The notes under the pieces are model-generated. The model ran no database searches. It had not been told where the DNA came from and saw only the letters and a list, made by a program, of their open reading frames with translations. From Campylobacterota bacterium (GTDB lineage: Bacteria > Campylobacterota > Campylobacteria > Campylobacterales > Hydrogenimonadaceae), in the NCBI GenBank assembly GCA_013153475.1, contig JAADEJ010000041.1:1-43350 (forward strand): a DNA stretch of 43,350 nucleotides. The letters run 5' to 3'. This document shows positions 34,874-43,350 of the stretch, in pieces. Both the position numbers and the translations under genes were made by a program. Within the stretch, counting starts at the first letter, position 1. The number at the start of each line of letters is the position of its first letter.

Positions 34874-37515
34874 AGGCCGGGCCGCCAGGCCAGCCACTTC
34901 TTTTTGGGCTCGTTATAGAGTCTAAAGAGCGTGCCCTCCTCGGCTACCGGGCCCGGTTTTTCGGGAACCGCCAGCCCGATGCCGCCGCGAATGAGGGTCT
35001 CGAGCGTCTCCGTTTTGATCTTGATACCCGTCAATCCCACATCCATACCCAACGCACCGGCAATGTAGAATCTGCTTTTTTGTCGAACCAGGTGGGCGTA
35101 TCGGGGTTCTATGTAGATTCCGATGCGCACGTACTTTCCGTCGTCGGAGAGGCGATAGCTTTCCACCGATCCGATGGGAACCTGGCGGTAGTAGACCGGC
35201 GCGCCGGGAGAGAGGCTGCTGAGTCTGTCTCCCTCAAGCGTGACGCGTAAACCCGGTTTGCCGTAAGTCGGGGGCGGCGGGGAAGAGAGCAGAAAGCTGT
35301 GCTCCCTGCCTTCGGCACGGCCGGGGGTGATAACCAGCGCCGGACCTTTAAGAAGGGTATCGGTGTTTTTGACCCCTTCCAGATCGGCCTGAAAAGTTTT
35401 GAGCCAGATCTTGCTGTCGGGACGCAATAGGCGGGTATAGGCCTTTTGGATAAGCATATCGAAGCGGATAATGTTGTTGGCCAGCGTCACCCGTTTGACT
35501 TTGCCTACGGCAAACCCTTTGTAAAGCAGGGGGGTACCTTCACGTATATCGTGTCGCTCCGGGCTCCAGACCTCGAAAGCGGCGTAACGTTCTTTCTCCT
35601 CGATTTGAGGGGTAAAGAGTCTGAAACGGTGGCCGTCGGGAACTTTGGCGGCTTTGGGATCGGGGGTCGTGAAGGTAAGTCCTCCGGCGAGAATACTCTT
35701 CAAAGATCCCGCCTTGACAGTGAGATCGGGAAAATTGAATCGCATCTCCACCCCGCTGACATTCTGGAACCGGGTAGAGGCGTTGATGCGCTCTTTGAAA
35801 TTTTTTTGAATGAAGACCAGCACGTCGACGGCGTCTTTTTCGGGAAGATAGCGGCAGGCTATCACTTCACCCGCCTTCATCTTTTTGTAAAGAACGGGTG
35901 AACCTTTGGAAAGAGAGCCCAGCTCTTTCATGACCACGTGGTAACGGGCGCCGCCCGATTTGAGATAGCGGGCTTTTTGGTAGGTTTTGTGGTCTTTGTA
36001 AAGGAAAAAGCGGTGTTTTGTTCGCGGGGCGCTTTTATCGAGTGTCACCATCGCCACACCGCCGACTACCAGGGTCTCCAGGGAGCCGCTGTTGATATGC
36101 AGTTCGGTCAGGTCGGCTTCGACCTCCACCCCGCTTTTGACGTAAAACATGGAGGAGTCGTTGAGGAAATCCTTATACCGTTCGTAGATGACCGCTTCGA
36201 TATCCAGGCTTTTACGACCTGGAAGCAGTGAGATTTTCGTAATCTGCCCGACGGGAATATCTTTGTAAAAAATGGCCGTTCCCTCTTTGAGCGATTCGGC
36301 GTAGATGGCCGAAAGATGGATTTTGTGTCCTTTGATGGGCATGGGGTTTTCATGGAGCCGGAAACGGTGTTTCGGCGCCGCTTCGACGGTATGGGTGTCT
36401 ACCGCGATATAGGGGCCGGAGATGATGGCGTCCAGCCCCTTGACCTGGCGGATGCCGATGACGGGTTTGACAATCCAGAACCACGCCTTTTCGTTGGCCA
36501 GGTGGGCGAACCTTTTGGAGAATTTGATTTTGAAAACGGTTTGGGAAGTTTCGGGATCGTATCGCAACGAGACGATTTTGCCTACCTTGAACCCTTTGTA
36601 GATCACGCTGGAAAAGGCCGGGTCGATGTTGTAGGCTTTGTCGGCGATCAGGGTGACGGTATCGTTGCTTAAATCGGTGTCGAGCTTGGAAGGGAAGAGG
36701 GTATAGGTCTCTTTGGGTTTGCTTGTGGTGTTGAGGTCGGGGGTGTCGAAGGCGATACCGCCGGCCATCAGGGTGGCGAGGGAGTCCATTTTGACCTTCA
36801 CGCCCGCCAGTGTGGCACGCAGATCAACCCCGTTGATTTTCCAAAATCTTGTGGTGGCGTTGACCAAAGAGCGGTAGCGCTCTTCGATAAAAGCGGTGTA
36901 GTAGAGGCGGCGGTTTTTAAGATGTTTGTCCACCACTTTTCCGACGATAAAACCTTTGTAAAGAACCGGTGCGTTAAGACTCACTCCCGCCTCTTCCGCT
37001 TTGAGGGTGACATATAACCCTTTTTCATACCGTTTGGGCGGGTAGTGCTCCATGCCCGTAAAATGAAAACGTTCCGGCTTGGAGAGAATCTCTTTTTTGG
37101 AGCGTCCCGCCGGATAGAGATCTATGTAAACCCCCGTGAGAATCGTATCGAGGCCCGTGATTTCGGTGAGAGAGATTTTGGGTTCGACCTTGATGAATTT
37201 GGTGCCTTTGCGGGTGACGTAGGGGGCGGCTTTGGGGTCGACGGTGATGATGGCCCGCACTTTGTAGAGGTCGTTGTCGTCTATGCGGACTTTGGAGACG
37301 GTGCCGATTTTGATCCCCTGGTAAATCAGCGGGGTTTTGCCCGCCTCCAGCCCTTTGCCGCTTTCGAATGTCACGACAATCTCTACCCCTTTGTCCAGGT
37401 AGTGCTGGTAGATGAGCCAGCCGGCCATCAGCATGGCGGCCAGGGGAACCAGCCAGACCAGCCAGAGGGTGCCCCGCTCCTTTTCGACCGCCTTGTGGGC
37501 GTGGGATTTATCCAT
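34870..37515 (-). CDS. Seven-MCE-domain intermembrane transport protein (LetB/YebT-like, PqiB family)
   Basis: 881 aa, one N-terminal TM, at least seven repeats of [LIYQG/VLYKG/VIYKG/IFYKD/VLYKK/LLYKG/VYYRQ]-x-VG-x-V MCE cores; next to two PqiA-like genes. Confidence 0.9.
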   Translation of the reverse strand: MDKSHAHKAVEKERGTLWLVWLVPLAAMLMAGWLIYQHYLDKGVEIVVTFESGKGLEAGKTPLIYQGIKIGTVSKVRIDDNDLYKVRAIITVDPKAAPYVTRKGTKFIKVEPKISLTEITGLDTILTGVYIDLYPAGRSKKEILSKPERFHFTGMEHYPPKRYEKGLYVTLKAEEAGVSLNAPVLYKGFIVGKVVDKHLKNRRLYYTAFIEERYRSLVNATTRFWKINGVDLRATLAGVKVKMDSLATLMAGGIAFDTPDLNTTSKPKETYTLFPSKLDTDLSNDTVTLIADKAYNIDPAFSSVIYKGFKVGKIVSLRYDPETSQTVFKIKFSKRFAHLANEKAWFWIVKPVIGIRQVKGLDAIISGPYIAVDTHTVEAAPKHRFRLHENPMPIKGHKIHLSAIYAESLKEGTAIFYKDIPVGQITKISLLPGRKSLDIEAVIYERYKDFLNDSSMFYVKSGVEVEADLTELHINSGSLETLVVGGVAMVTLDKSAPRTKHRFFLYKDHKTYQKARYLKSGGARYHVVMKELGSLSKGSPVLYKKMKAGEVIACRYLPEKDAVDVLVFIQKNFKERINASTRFQNVSGVEMRFNFPDLTVKAGSLKSILAGGLTFTTPDPKAAKVPDGHRFRLFTPQIEEKERYAAFEVWSPERHDIREGTPLLYKGFAVGKVKRVTLANNIIRFDMLIQKAYTRLLRPDSKIWLKTFQADLEGVKNTDTLLKGPALVITPGRAEGREHSFLLSSPPPPTYGKPGLRVTLEGDRLSSLSPGAPVYYRQVPIGSVESYRLSDDGKYVRIGIYIEPRYAHLVRQKSRFYIAGALGMDVGLTGIKIKTETLETLIRGGIGLAVPEKPGPVAEEGTLFRLYNEPKKKWLAWRPGL

Positions 37516-38146
37516 CGCTGCTCCTTTGGTTTTCATGATCGAACATCAGCCTCGGGTCGAAAGCCTCCGTGGCGAAAATGGTGGTCACCACCGCCAGCAT
37601 GAACGCGATGGCGGCGGGCCCGGTGACAATGGTGGCCAGGTTTTTGAATTGTACCAATCCTACCATCAGGGCCACCACGAAGATATCCAACATCGACCAT
37701 TTGCCGATAAAGTGTATCAGACGGTAGAGTTTAAGTCCCAGTCTCGCTTTTGCATGGCGGTGAAAACGGACGATCCAGAGAAGATAAAAAAGTACCGTCA
37801 GTTTGAAAAAAGGGACAAAGACGCTGGCGACGAAAATCACCACCCCGATCCACGCTTCCCCATGTTCGAGAAAATAGATCACCCCGTCCATAATGGTACC
37901 CGCGTCGTCACCCACAAGGGAGTGGACGATCATCATGGGGAGCAGGTTGGCCGGAATGAGTAGCAAAGTGGCGGCCAGGGCGAGACTGAATGTTTTGGCC
38001 AGGGCGTGAGGTTTGCGCTGGAAGAGGGGAGAGCCGCACCGATCGCACCGTTTGCGCTCCAGCGGATGTAGTTTGCGACAATGCAGACAGAGCTGCACGC
38101 CGGCGTCGATATCAGTTTTCCAGCGCATCGTCCAGCCAGATGTCAT
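37508..38146 (-). CDS. PqiA/LetA family membrane protein, second half-like (start likely 38128)
   Basis: Zinc ribbon CLHCRKLHPLERKRCDRCG then TMs (SLALAATLLLIPANLLPMMIV..., GKWSMLDIFVVALMVGLVQFKNLATIVTGPAAIAF), PqiA motifs. Confidence 0.88.
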   Translation of the reverse strand: MTSGWTMRWKTDIDAGVQLCLHCRKLHPLERKRCDRCGSPLFQRKPHALAKTFSLALAATLLLIPANLLPMMIVHSLVGDDAGTIMDGVIYFLEHGEAWIGVVIFVASVFVPFFKLTVLFYLLWIVRFHRHAKARLGLKLYRLIHFIGKWSMLDIFVVALMVGLVQFKNLATIVTGPAAIAFMLAVVTTIFATEAFDPRLMFDHENQRSSDG

Positions 38147-38720
38147 CCGGGTTGAACCAGACGGTGGTAATGAAAAAGGTCAGGAAAAAGAGAATGAATA
38201 TATAAAATCCGGGGCCGATATGCAGGGTTCCCATGCCGTGGAGCTTGACCATGGAAACCACGATGGAGATGAGGTAAACCTCCGCCATGCCCCACTCCCG
38301 CATCGTTTCATAGAGACGGTAGGCATGGCGTATCCAGTGGGGACGGTGCCCGAAATGGATAGGCAGCAGAATGGCAAGCAGAAGAACGAGCATGGCGACG
38401 GGGGCGAGAATCCCGGTCCAGAGGGCAAGAAGGGCTATCAGATAATAACCGTCTTTGTAGACGACCCAAAACGCTTTGAAAAGGGTGGCGCTGTTCTCTT
38501 GCCCCATGATATTCAGATCCAGAATGGGAAGAAACAGCAGGGGAAGAAAGAGCGTCAACGCGGCCAGGGCCATTACGATAACGTGAGAGAAGGGTTGGCC
38601 CCGTCGGTAGAGCAACCCTTCGCACCGCGGACACCGGTATTGTCCGATACCAAGATGCAAAGGGACCGATACAAGCACGCCGCACTCTTTGCAGGCGGTG
38701 GTTTCGCTCTTTTTCGCCAA
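38112..38720 (-). CDS. PqiA/LetA family membrane protein, first half-like
   Basis: Zinc ribbon CKECGVLVSVPLHLGIGQYRCPRCEG then TM helices with REWGMAEVYLISIVVSMVKLH. TTG start at 38720 with RBS AAAGGAG rather than ORF start 38771. Confidence 0.85.
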   Translation of the reverse strand: MAKKSETTACKECGVLVSVPLHLGIGQYRCPRCEGLLYRRGQPFSHVIVMALAALTLFLPLLFLPILDLNIMGQENSATLFKAFWVVYKDGYYLIALLALWTGILAPVAMLVLLLAILLPIHFGHRPHWIRHAYRLYETMREWGMAEVYLISIVVSMVKLHGMGTLHIGPGFYIFILFFLTFFITTVWFNPDDIWLDDALEN

Positions 38721-38786
38721 CGATTTCTCCTTTGATCTTAAAGTATAGTAAAAGTCGGCTGATGGCGGCATTATGGCAAAATGGGA

Positions 38787-38792
38787 TATAAT
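38787..38792 (+). promoter_or_regulatory. -10 element (TATAAT) of the GGDEF/EAL gene
   Basis: gggaTATAATgg, 29 nt upstream of the GTG start. Confidence 0.5.
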
Positions 38793-38821
38793 GGATTCTA
38801 TATCTGTGATAAAGAGGGTTT

Positions 38822-41800
38822 GTGGAACGCACGAAAAACTTGAAACTGAAACTGCTTCTGATCTTTCTGTTTCCCGCCGTCGGTATGCTCTATTTCTCTT
38901 TTGATTATGTCCATAACAAGTTTGAGCAGTATCAGAAGACGGTCTATCTGGAGGAGGCCTCCGTTTATGTCGATGCGGCCACGCATTTGATCAAGGAGTT
39001 GCAAAAAGAGCGGGGGTTGAGTGTCGCCTCTTTGACGAGTCAGGATTATTTCTCCAAAAAACTGGTGACTCAAAGAGAGTTGAGCGACAAAGCCTACAAT
39101 CGCTTCTCGAAGCTCTTTCCCAGAGTCAAAGACGCTTTTCAGGCGGATCTTCTCAAACGATTCATCGAACGTTACCGTGAAATTACCATTATCAGAAAAA
39201 AGGTCGATGCGGGTGAGCTGGATGTATTCGGTATTCTCAACTACTATAGCTCCTTGGTCGAAAAGCTCATAGGAAGCGCCTCTATCTTGAAGAACGTTTT
39301 TGTCAATGAACGCTTCTACAAACTCTCCAACGGATACGATATGCTGCTCAATCTTGCCGAGAACAACGGGAGAGAACGGGCGCTGATCTCATGGTTGTTG
39401 GTGGAGAAAAAGGACAACAAAGCCATACGGCAATATCTGTACGATCTGGAGATTCAGACCGCCGGATTGAGCGTTAGAATGGAAAAAGAGGGGGTACTCA
39501 CCATCGCCCACCTGTACCAACAATATGTGCCCAAGGATATGGAAGAGGCGTATACGGCATTGAAGAAACGGATTATCTTCGATCGGGATTTAAGCGGTGT
39601 GAGCGGTGAACACTGGTGGCAACTGGCGACGCAATATATCAACGCCATCTATCAGGTCAACGGGCAGATTATACGCACAATGTGGCAATTGAGGGACAAG
39701 TTGAAAGAGGAAGCCTATCGGGCTTTGGTTTTGAGTCTTGTACTTTGGATCGGCGCTTTGGCCGCTTTGTATGCGCTGGTTCTGATTTTCACCCGGATTA
39801 TCAACGCCTACGGACGGCAGGTTTCCAAAACCATTGAACAGAAAAAGCTGTATCGCGCCTTTTCCGAGTACTCCGAAGTGTTGATTTATAACGAAGACGA
39901 GCAGGTTCTACTGGGAACGATGTGTGTGATTTTGATGCAGACAGAGAAGTTTGACCATCTTTGGATCGCCAAAGTGGATCGGGAAGGGAAAATCGAACCG
40001 GTGGTAACGGAAAATATCGCTTCCGTTCTGATAACGCAGGCTTTCGAGAAGGGGGACCGGGCCTCTGCCCGTCTCAAGAAAGCCATTCGCCAATTGGGAG
40101 GAAGCGGCAAATATGAGATTCTGCTTCGCGGCGTGGAAGCCTCCGCGCTTTACGATCAGGTGGAGTCGTTTGGGCTTTTTTCGCTGTTTGAAAAAGACAA
40201 TGCCTCGTATGTCCTGGTGGCCGGTGCGAAAAAGAATGACGAGTTGAATGCCTGGACCATCGACCTGTTGGGACGGATGGTCGGGGGCTTGCGTTACGCG
40301 ATGGAAAAGATCGCCCTCAAGCGGGAAGATGAAGAGTTGAAAGCCTCTTTGAAAGTGATGGCGTCGGTTTTTGAGACCCATGAGGCTATCACCATTACCG
40401 ACGCATTCGGGAAAATTGTCAAAGTCAACCGGGCGTTTACCCGTATCACCGGATATGAACCCGAAGAGGTGATCGGCAAGAATCCGAGCGTGCTGAAGTC
40501 GGGTGAACACGACAAGGCATTTTACAACGAGATGTGGGACGCCATTCGGAAAAAAGGCTTCTGGAAAGGTGAGATTATCAATAAGCGAAAGAACGGGGAG
40601 ATCTATCCCGAGATGCTTTCGATCAGTGCCGTCAAAAATGAAAAAGGCGAAATCACCCACTATGTGGCCCACTTTTTCGATATTACCGACCTCAAAGCCG
40701 CCCAGAGACAGGCGGAGTATCGGGCACAGCATGACCCCCTGACCGATCTTTACAACAGGCAGAAGCTTCTTGAAGAGCTTGAACGGATATACGAAAAAGG
40801 GCGGCAGGACGGCTATTACAGCGCCTTTTTGTTTTTTGATCTGGATAATTTCAAACAGATCAACGACTTTTACACCCACGAGATAGGGGATAAAGTGCTT
40901 GTACGCGTGGCGGAACGGTTACGGTCGTTCGCGTTTGAAAACGATATCGTGGCGCGTATCGCGGGAGATGAGTTTGCATTTATCGCCGTGGATATTGACA
41001 AACAGCGTACCGAAGCCATCAAAAAAGTTTCGATTCTGCTTGAGAAAATCAGAAAAAGTTTTGAGCGTACCATGGAGGTGGACGGTCATGAAGTGGAAAT
41101 CTCTTTCAGCATCGGGGTCAAGATATTCCCGGATGATGAAAAAAGCGCGCAGGATGTGGTTGTAGACGCCGATGTGGCCATGTATCACGCCAAACGAAAC
41201 GGAAAGAATCAATACAAATTTTTTGACGAACGGCTCGACCTGGAAGCCAAACAGTTTATCGTTTTGAAAAACGAGTTTACAAAAGCGCTGGAGAGAGGAG
41301 AACTGCTGGTTCATTACCAGCCGCAGGTCGAGATAGGTACCGGAAGGATTTGCGGATTGGAGGCGATGGTACGTTGGCGGCATCCCGAACGCGGTTTGCT
41401 CTATCCCGACAGTTTCATTCACGTGGTAACTTCCAACCGTCTCAATTTCGCTTTGACCGTTTATGTGTTGAAACAGGTCGCGGTTGATCTGAAAAAGTGG
41501 AAAAAAGTTCTCAAAGAGTTTCCTCTCCGTATCGCCATCAACATTTCCGGCGGACAGTTCAATCAGAAAGATTTTGAGAAAAAGATTCTCGATGTCATTC
41601 GGGAGATGGAAATTGAGCCGAAGGCGCTGGAATTCGAGATTGTCGAAGATATTCTCATGAAAGATATCGACCATTCGGTCGAGATGATTCGGCGATTCAA
41701 ACAATACGGTTTCAGTTTCAGCATTGACGACTTTGGAACGGGGTATTCTTCCATCAACTACCTCAAACGTTTACCGGTGGACAGTTTGAAAATAGATAAA

Positions 41801-42019
41801 AGTTTTGTGCTGGAGAACAGTGAAGGCAATTCTGTAGAGATTGTGAAAATGATTATTCAGACCGCCAAAATTTTCGGACTCAAAAGTATCGCGGAAGGGG
41901 TTGAAGATGAAGAGACCCTGCAAATGCTGGCCTCGTTTGGATGCGACTGTTACCAGGGATACCATTTTTCACCGGCAGTGGATGCGGACCGTGTGGTCGC
42001 GTTGTTGAAAGGGCAATGA
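38822..42019 (+). CDS. NIT-PAS-GGDEF-EAL bifunctional c-di-GMP signalling protein
   Basis: N-terminal TM and NIT-like sensor (LIKELQKERGLSVASLTS), second TM, PAS (TDAFGKIVKVNRAFTRITGYEPEEVIGKNPSVLKSGEHD), GGDEF (RIAGDEFAFI), EAL (LEAMVRWRHPERG...DDFGTGYSSINYLKRLPVDSLKID...EGVED). Confidence 0.94.
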   Translation: MERTKNLKLKLLLIFLFPAVGMLYFSFDYVHNKFEQYQKTVYLEEASVYVDAATHLIKELQKERGLSVASLTSQDYFSKKLVTQRELSDKAYNRFSKLFPRVKDAFQADLLKRFIERYREITIIRKKVDAGELDVFGILNYYSSLVEKLIGSASILKNVFVNERFYKLSNGYDMLLNLAENNGRERALISWLLVEKKDNKAIRQYLYDLEIQTAGLSVRMEKEGVLTIAHLYQQYVPKDMEEAYTALKKRIIFDRDLSGVSGEHWWQLATQYINAIYQVNGQIIRTMWQLRDKLKEEAYRALVLSLVLWIGALAALYALVLIFTRIINAYGRQVSKTIEQKKLYRAFSEYSEVLIYNEDEQVLLGTMCVILMQTEKFDHLWIAKVDREGKIEPVVTENIASVLITQAFEKGDRASARLKKAIRQLGGSGKYEILLRGVEASALYDQVESFGLFSLFEKDNASYVLVAGAKKNDELNAWTIDLLGRMVGGLRYAMEKIALKREDEELKASLKVMASVFETHEAITITDAFGKIVKVNRAFTRITGYEPEEVIGKNPSVLKSGEHDKAFYNEMWDAIRKKGFWKGEIINKRKNGEIYPEMLSISAVKNEKGEITHYVAHFFDITDLKAAQRQAEYRAQHDPLTDLYNRQKLLEELERIYEKGRQDGYYSAFLFFDLDNFKQINDFYTHEIGDKVLVRVAERLRSFAFENDIVARIAGDEFAFIAVDIDKQRTEAIKKVSILLEKIRKSFERTMEVDGHEVEISFSIGVKIFPDDEKSAQDVVVDADVAMYHAKRNGKNQYKFFDERLDLEAKQFIVLKNEFTKALERGELLVHYQPQVEIGTGRICGLEAMVRWRHPERGLLYPDSFIHVVTSNRLNFALTVYVLKQVAVDLKKWKKVLKEFPLRIAINISGGQFNQKDFEKKILDVIREMEIEPKALEFEIVEDILMKDIDHSVEMIRRFKQYGFSFSIDDFGTGYSSINYLKRLPVDSLKIDKSFVLENSEGNSVEIVKMIIQTAKIFGLKSIAEGVEDEETLQMLASFGCDCYQGYHFSPAVDADRVVALLKGQ

Positions 42020-42025
42020 TTAAAT

Positions 42026-42043
42026 GTACAAATCGCGTACAAA
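42026..42043 (+). repeat. Direct repeat GTACAAA x2 with 11-nt period
   Basis: GTACAAATCGCGTACAAA: copies at 42026-42032 and 42037-42043. Confidence 0.85.
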
Positions 42044-42087
42044 TGCAATCTGCTTGATCCAAAATGCCGATTTTAAGGGGTTTGAAG

Positions 42088-42104
42088 TGGCGGACAGGGA
42101 GGGA
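42088..42104 (-). mobile_element. tRNA-Ser 3'-end fragment: candidate att site / left end of a genomic island
   Basis: Minus strand TCCCTCCCTGTCCGCCA: end of T-arm, acceptor CCTGTCC, G73, CCA, as in tRNA-Ser; no tRNA body present; coincides with the change to AT-rich sequence. Confidence 0.6.
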
Positions 42105-42198
42105 AGCCATTATAAAAACAAATAAAACAAACAAAAGACCATAAAATCGGGCTTTCGTAACTCTGTCAAAATCTCATCAATGTGTATTTTGTGGCATT

Positions 42199-42219
42199 TT
42201 TGGGCACAATTTGGGCACA
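42199..42219 (+). repeat. Direct repeat TTTGGGCACA x2 with 11-nt period
   Basis: TTTGGGCACAATTTGGGCACA: copies at 42199-42208 and 42210-42219. Confidence 0.85.
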
Positions 42220-42275
42220 GTAATGTAGACAACATTTTAGTATTGCTGATGCTATATAAGGATATTTGATTATAT

Positions 42276-43350
42276 ATGACAATTGAAGAAGCCATCAAAC
42301 AGCTGCAAAACTCCATTCTCCCCAAATTGAGTCAATGTATACCCGATCCATCCCATAAAGAAAAGTTCAACAATACAATGAGCTTTTTACTACCCAAAGA
42401 AACTTTGGGCTATCCGGATAGTCAAACATTTTTGAATGAAAAAAGACTTTTACCCTTTGATATCGCTTTGATGTCAATAACCTACTGTATGCCCGATTTG
42501 GATAAAAAAAGAAAAAGACAACTGGCTTCTTATTTTGTTCCTTTCGCGTCCAACTTGAGTTTGCGAGTAGACAAAGTTACTAACCAAACAATTTATAAAG
42601 AAGTTGTTTTGATCCTTGAATATGTCAAAAAAATCCTTGTGCTTTTGGATGAGTTCCCAAAATATTGGAACAATTACCAGGGAACGAAGTTTCGATCCAG
42701 TAGTGAGAAAAATCTTATCAAAGCCCAGTTGGCATCATTGAAAGATCGGTTAGAACATCCCTGTTTCCCAGTGACATGCCAGGAGGAGATTGAAAAAACA
42801 AAGCTTTTGATTAACTTTATTGAGATGCTTTCAAAACCAGAGAATCGGCATATTCCAGAGTGGATTGCATTTGTAAATAATTTCTCTTCAATTGAAATAT
42901 TGCACAATTTTGGATTAACGAAAATCGAATTAGATGTTCTTAAACAGTCAAGCAACTTTTTTAATGGTATCCGTACCCAAAAGCATGAAGTTATCAAAAG
43001 TGTTGGAATCTATATACAAATACAGATTTCCAGGAAACCATTGACTTCAAAAGACAAGAGGGCCTATGCGGAAGCTATTCAGGATATTCTTGAATATTTT
43101 TTTAAAAAGCGTTATCCTGATGAGTTAAACAGAAAGGGGATGTGTTTTACAGCCAAAAGCTTCAATAAGACTCCGATGATAAAGACACATCTGGATGAAA
43201 CTCCTCTTTTCAGATATCAAACTTCGTCACGGCAGATTGATCCTTTAACGCGATGTTTTATCGAATTTATTGAAACGATGACAGAAATTAATGATGACAG
43301 TTCAGAAGAAATTTCTGGATATATATTTGCAAAGAATCTCTTAAAAGAGC
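42276..43350 (+). CDS. Uncharacterised protein of a putative genomic island (partial, runs off window)
   Basis: ATG at 42276 and no in-frame stop to 43350 (358 codons read): MTIEEAIKQLQNSILPKLSQCIPDPSHKEKFNNTMSFLLPKETLGYPDSQTFLNEKRLLPFDIALMSITYCMPDLDKKRKRQLASYFVPF...; family not recognised. AT-rich codon usage. Confidence 0.8.
   Translation, partial: MTIEEAIKQLQNSILPKLSQCIPDPSHKEKFNNTMSFLLPKETLGYPDSQTFLNEKRLLPFDIALMSITYCMPDLDKKRKRQLASYFVPFASNLSLRVDKVTNQTIYKEVVLILEYVKKILVLLDEFPKYWNNYQGTKFRSSSEKNLIKAQLASLKDRLEHPCFPVTCQEEIEKTKLLINFIEMLSKPENRHIPEWIAFVNNFSSIEILHNFGLTKIELDVLKQSSNFFNGIRTQKHEVIKSVGIYIQIQISRKPLTSKDKRAYAEAIQDILEYFFKKRYPDELNRKGMCFTAKSFNKTPMIKTHLDETPLFRYQTSSRQIDPLTRCFIEFIETMTEINDDSSEEISGYIFAKNLLKE

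Noticed and set aside
42024-42125. 33-aa ORF MYKSRTNAICLIQNADFKGFEVADREGSHYKNK
   Set aside because: Spans the direct repeat and tRNA-Ser fragment; more likely junction sequence than a gene.
42110-42325. 71-aa minus-strand ORF ending MVFCLFYLFL, possible integrase remnant
   Set aside because: No catalytic recombinase motif visible, and it overlaps the start of the 42276 ORF; a relic is possible but cannot be supported.
1-43350. CRISPR arrays, rRNA genes, IS elements
   Set aside because: No regularly spaced direct repeats of CRISPR type, no rRNA sequence and no transposase-like ORF were seen on reading both strands.

Overview
The window looks like chromosomal DNA from a GC-rich Campylobacterota (epsilonproteobacterial) genome. 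This rests on gene content and synteny recalled from that group: flgA-ubiX-coaD-tmk, ychF/pepA, lpxB-greA, and a cheV-cheA(REC fusion)-cheW operon. Most of 1-42019 is dense core coding sequence. It includes a TetR-controlled RND efflux operon, a cluster of four small lipoprotein genes (three DUF4136-like), a Sir2 protein, AmmeMemoRadiSam genes (amrS, amrB), and a LetA/LetB-like (PqiA/MCE) envelope lipid-transport locus with LetA split into two genes. It also has a NIT-PAS-GGDEF-EAL protein and tRNA-Gly(GCC) and tRNA-Leu(CAA). The clearest accessory signal is at the right edge. After 42019 composition becomes abruptly AT-rich. A 17-nt sequence at 42088-42104 matches the 3' end of a tRNA-Ser (G73-CCA), and it is flanked by two different period-11 direct repeats. 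This looks like one att end of a tyrosine-recombinase-type genomic island. The first island gene (42276 to beyond 43350) is a long unrecognised ORF missing from the supplied track because it runs off the window. Other notable points are an unlisted 31-aa transmembrane microprotein gene with promoter, RBS and terminator, two predicted leaderless mRNAs, a NifU/IscU-like protein lacking the first ligand cysteine, and a duplicated charged helix in the CheA linker. No homology search was run; all calls come from reading the sequence.
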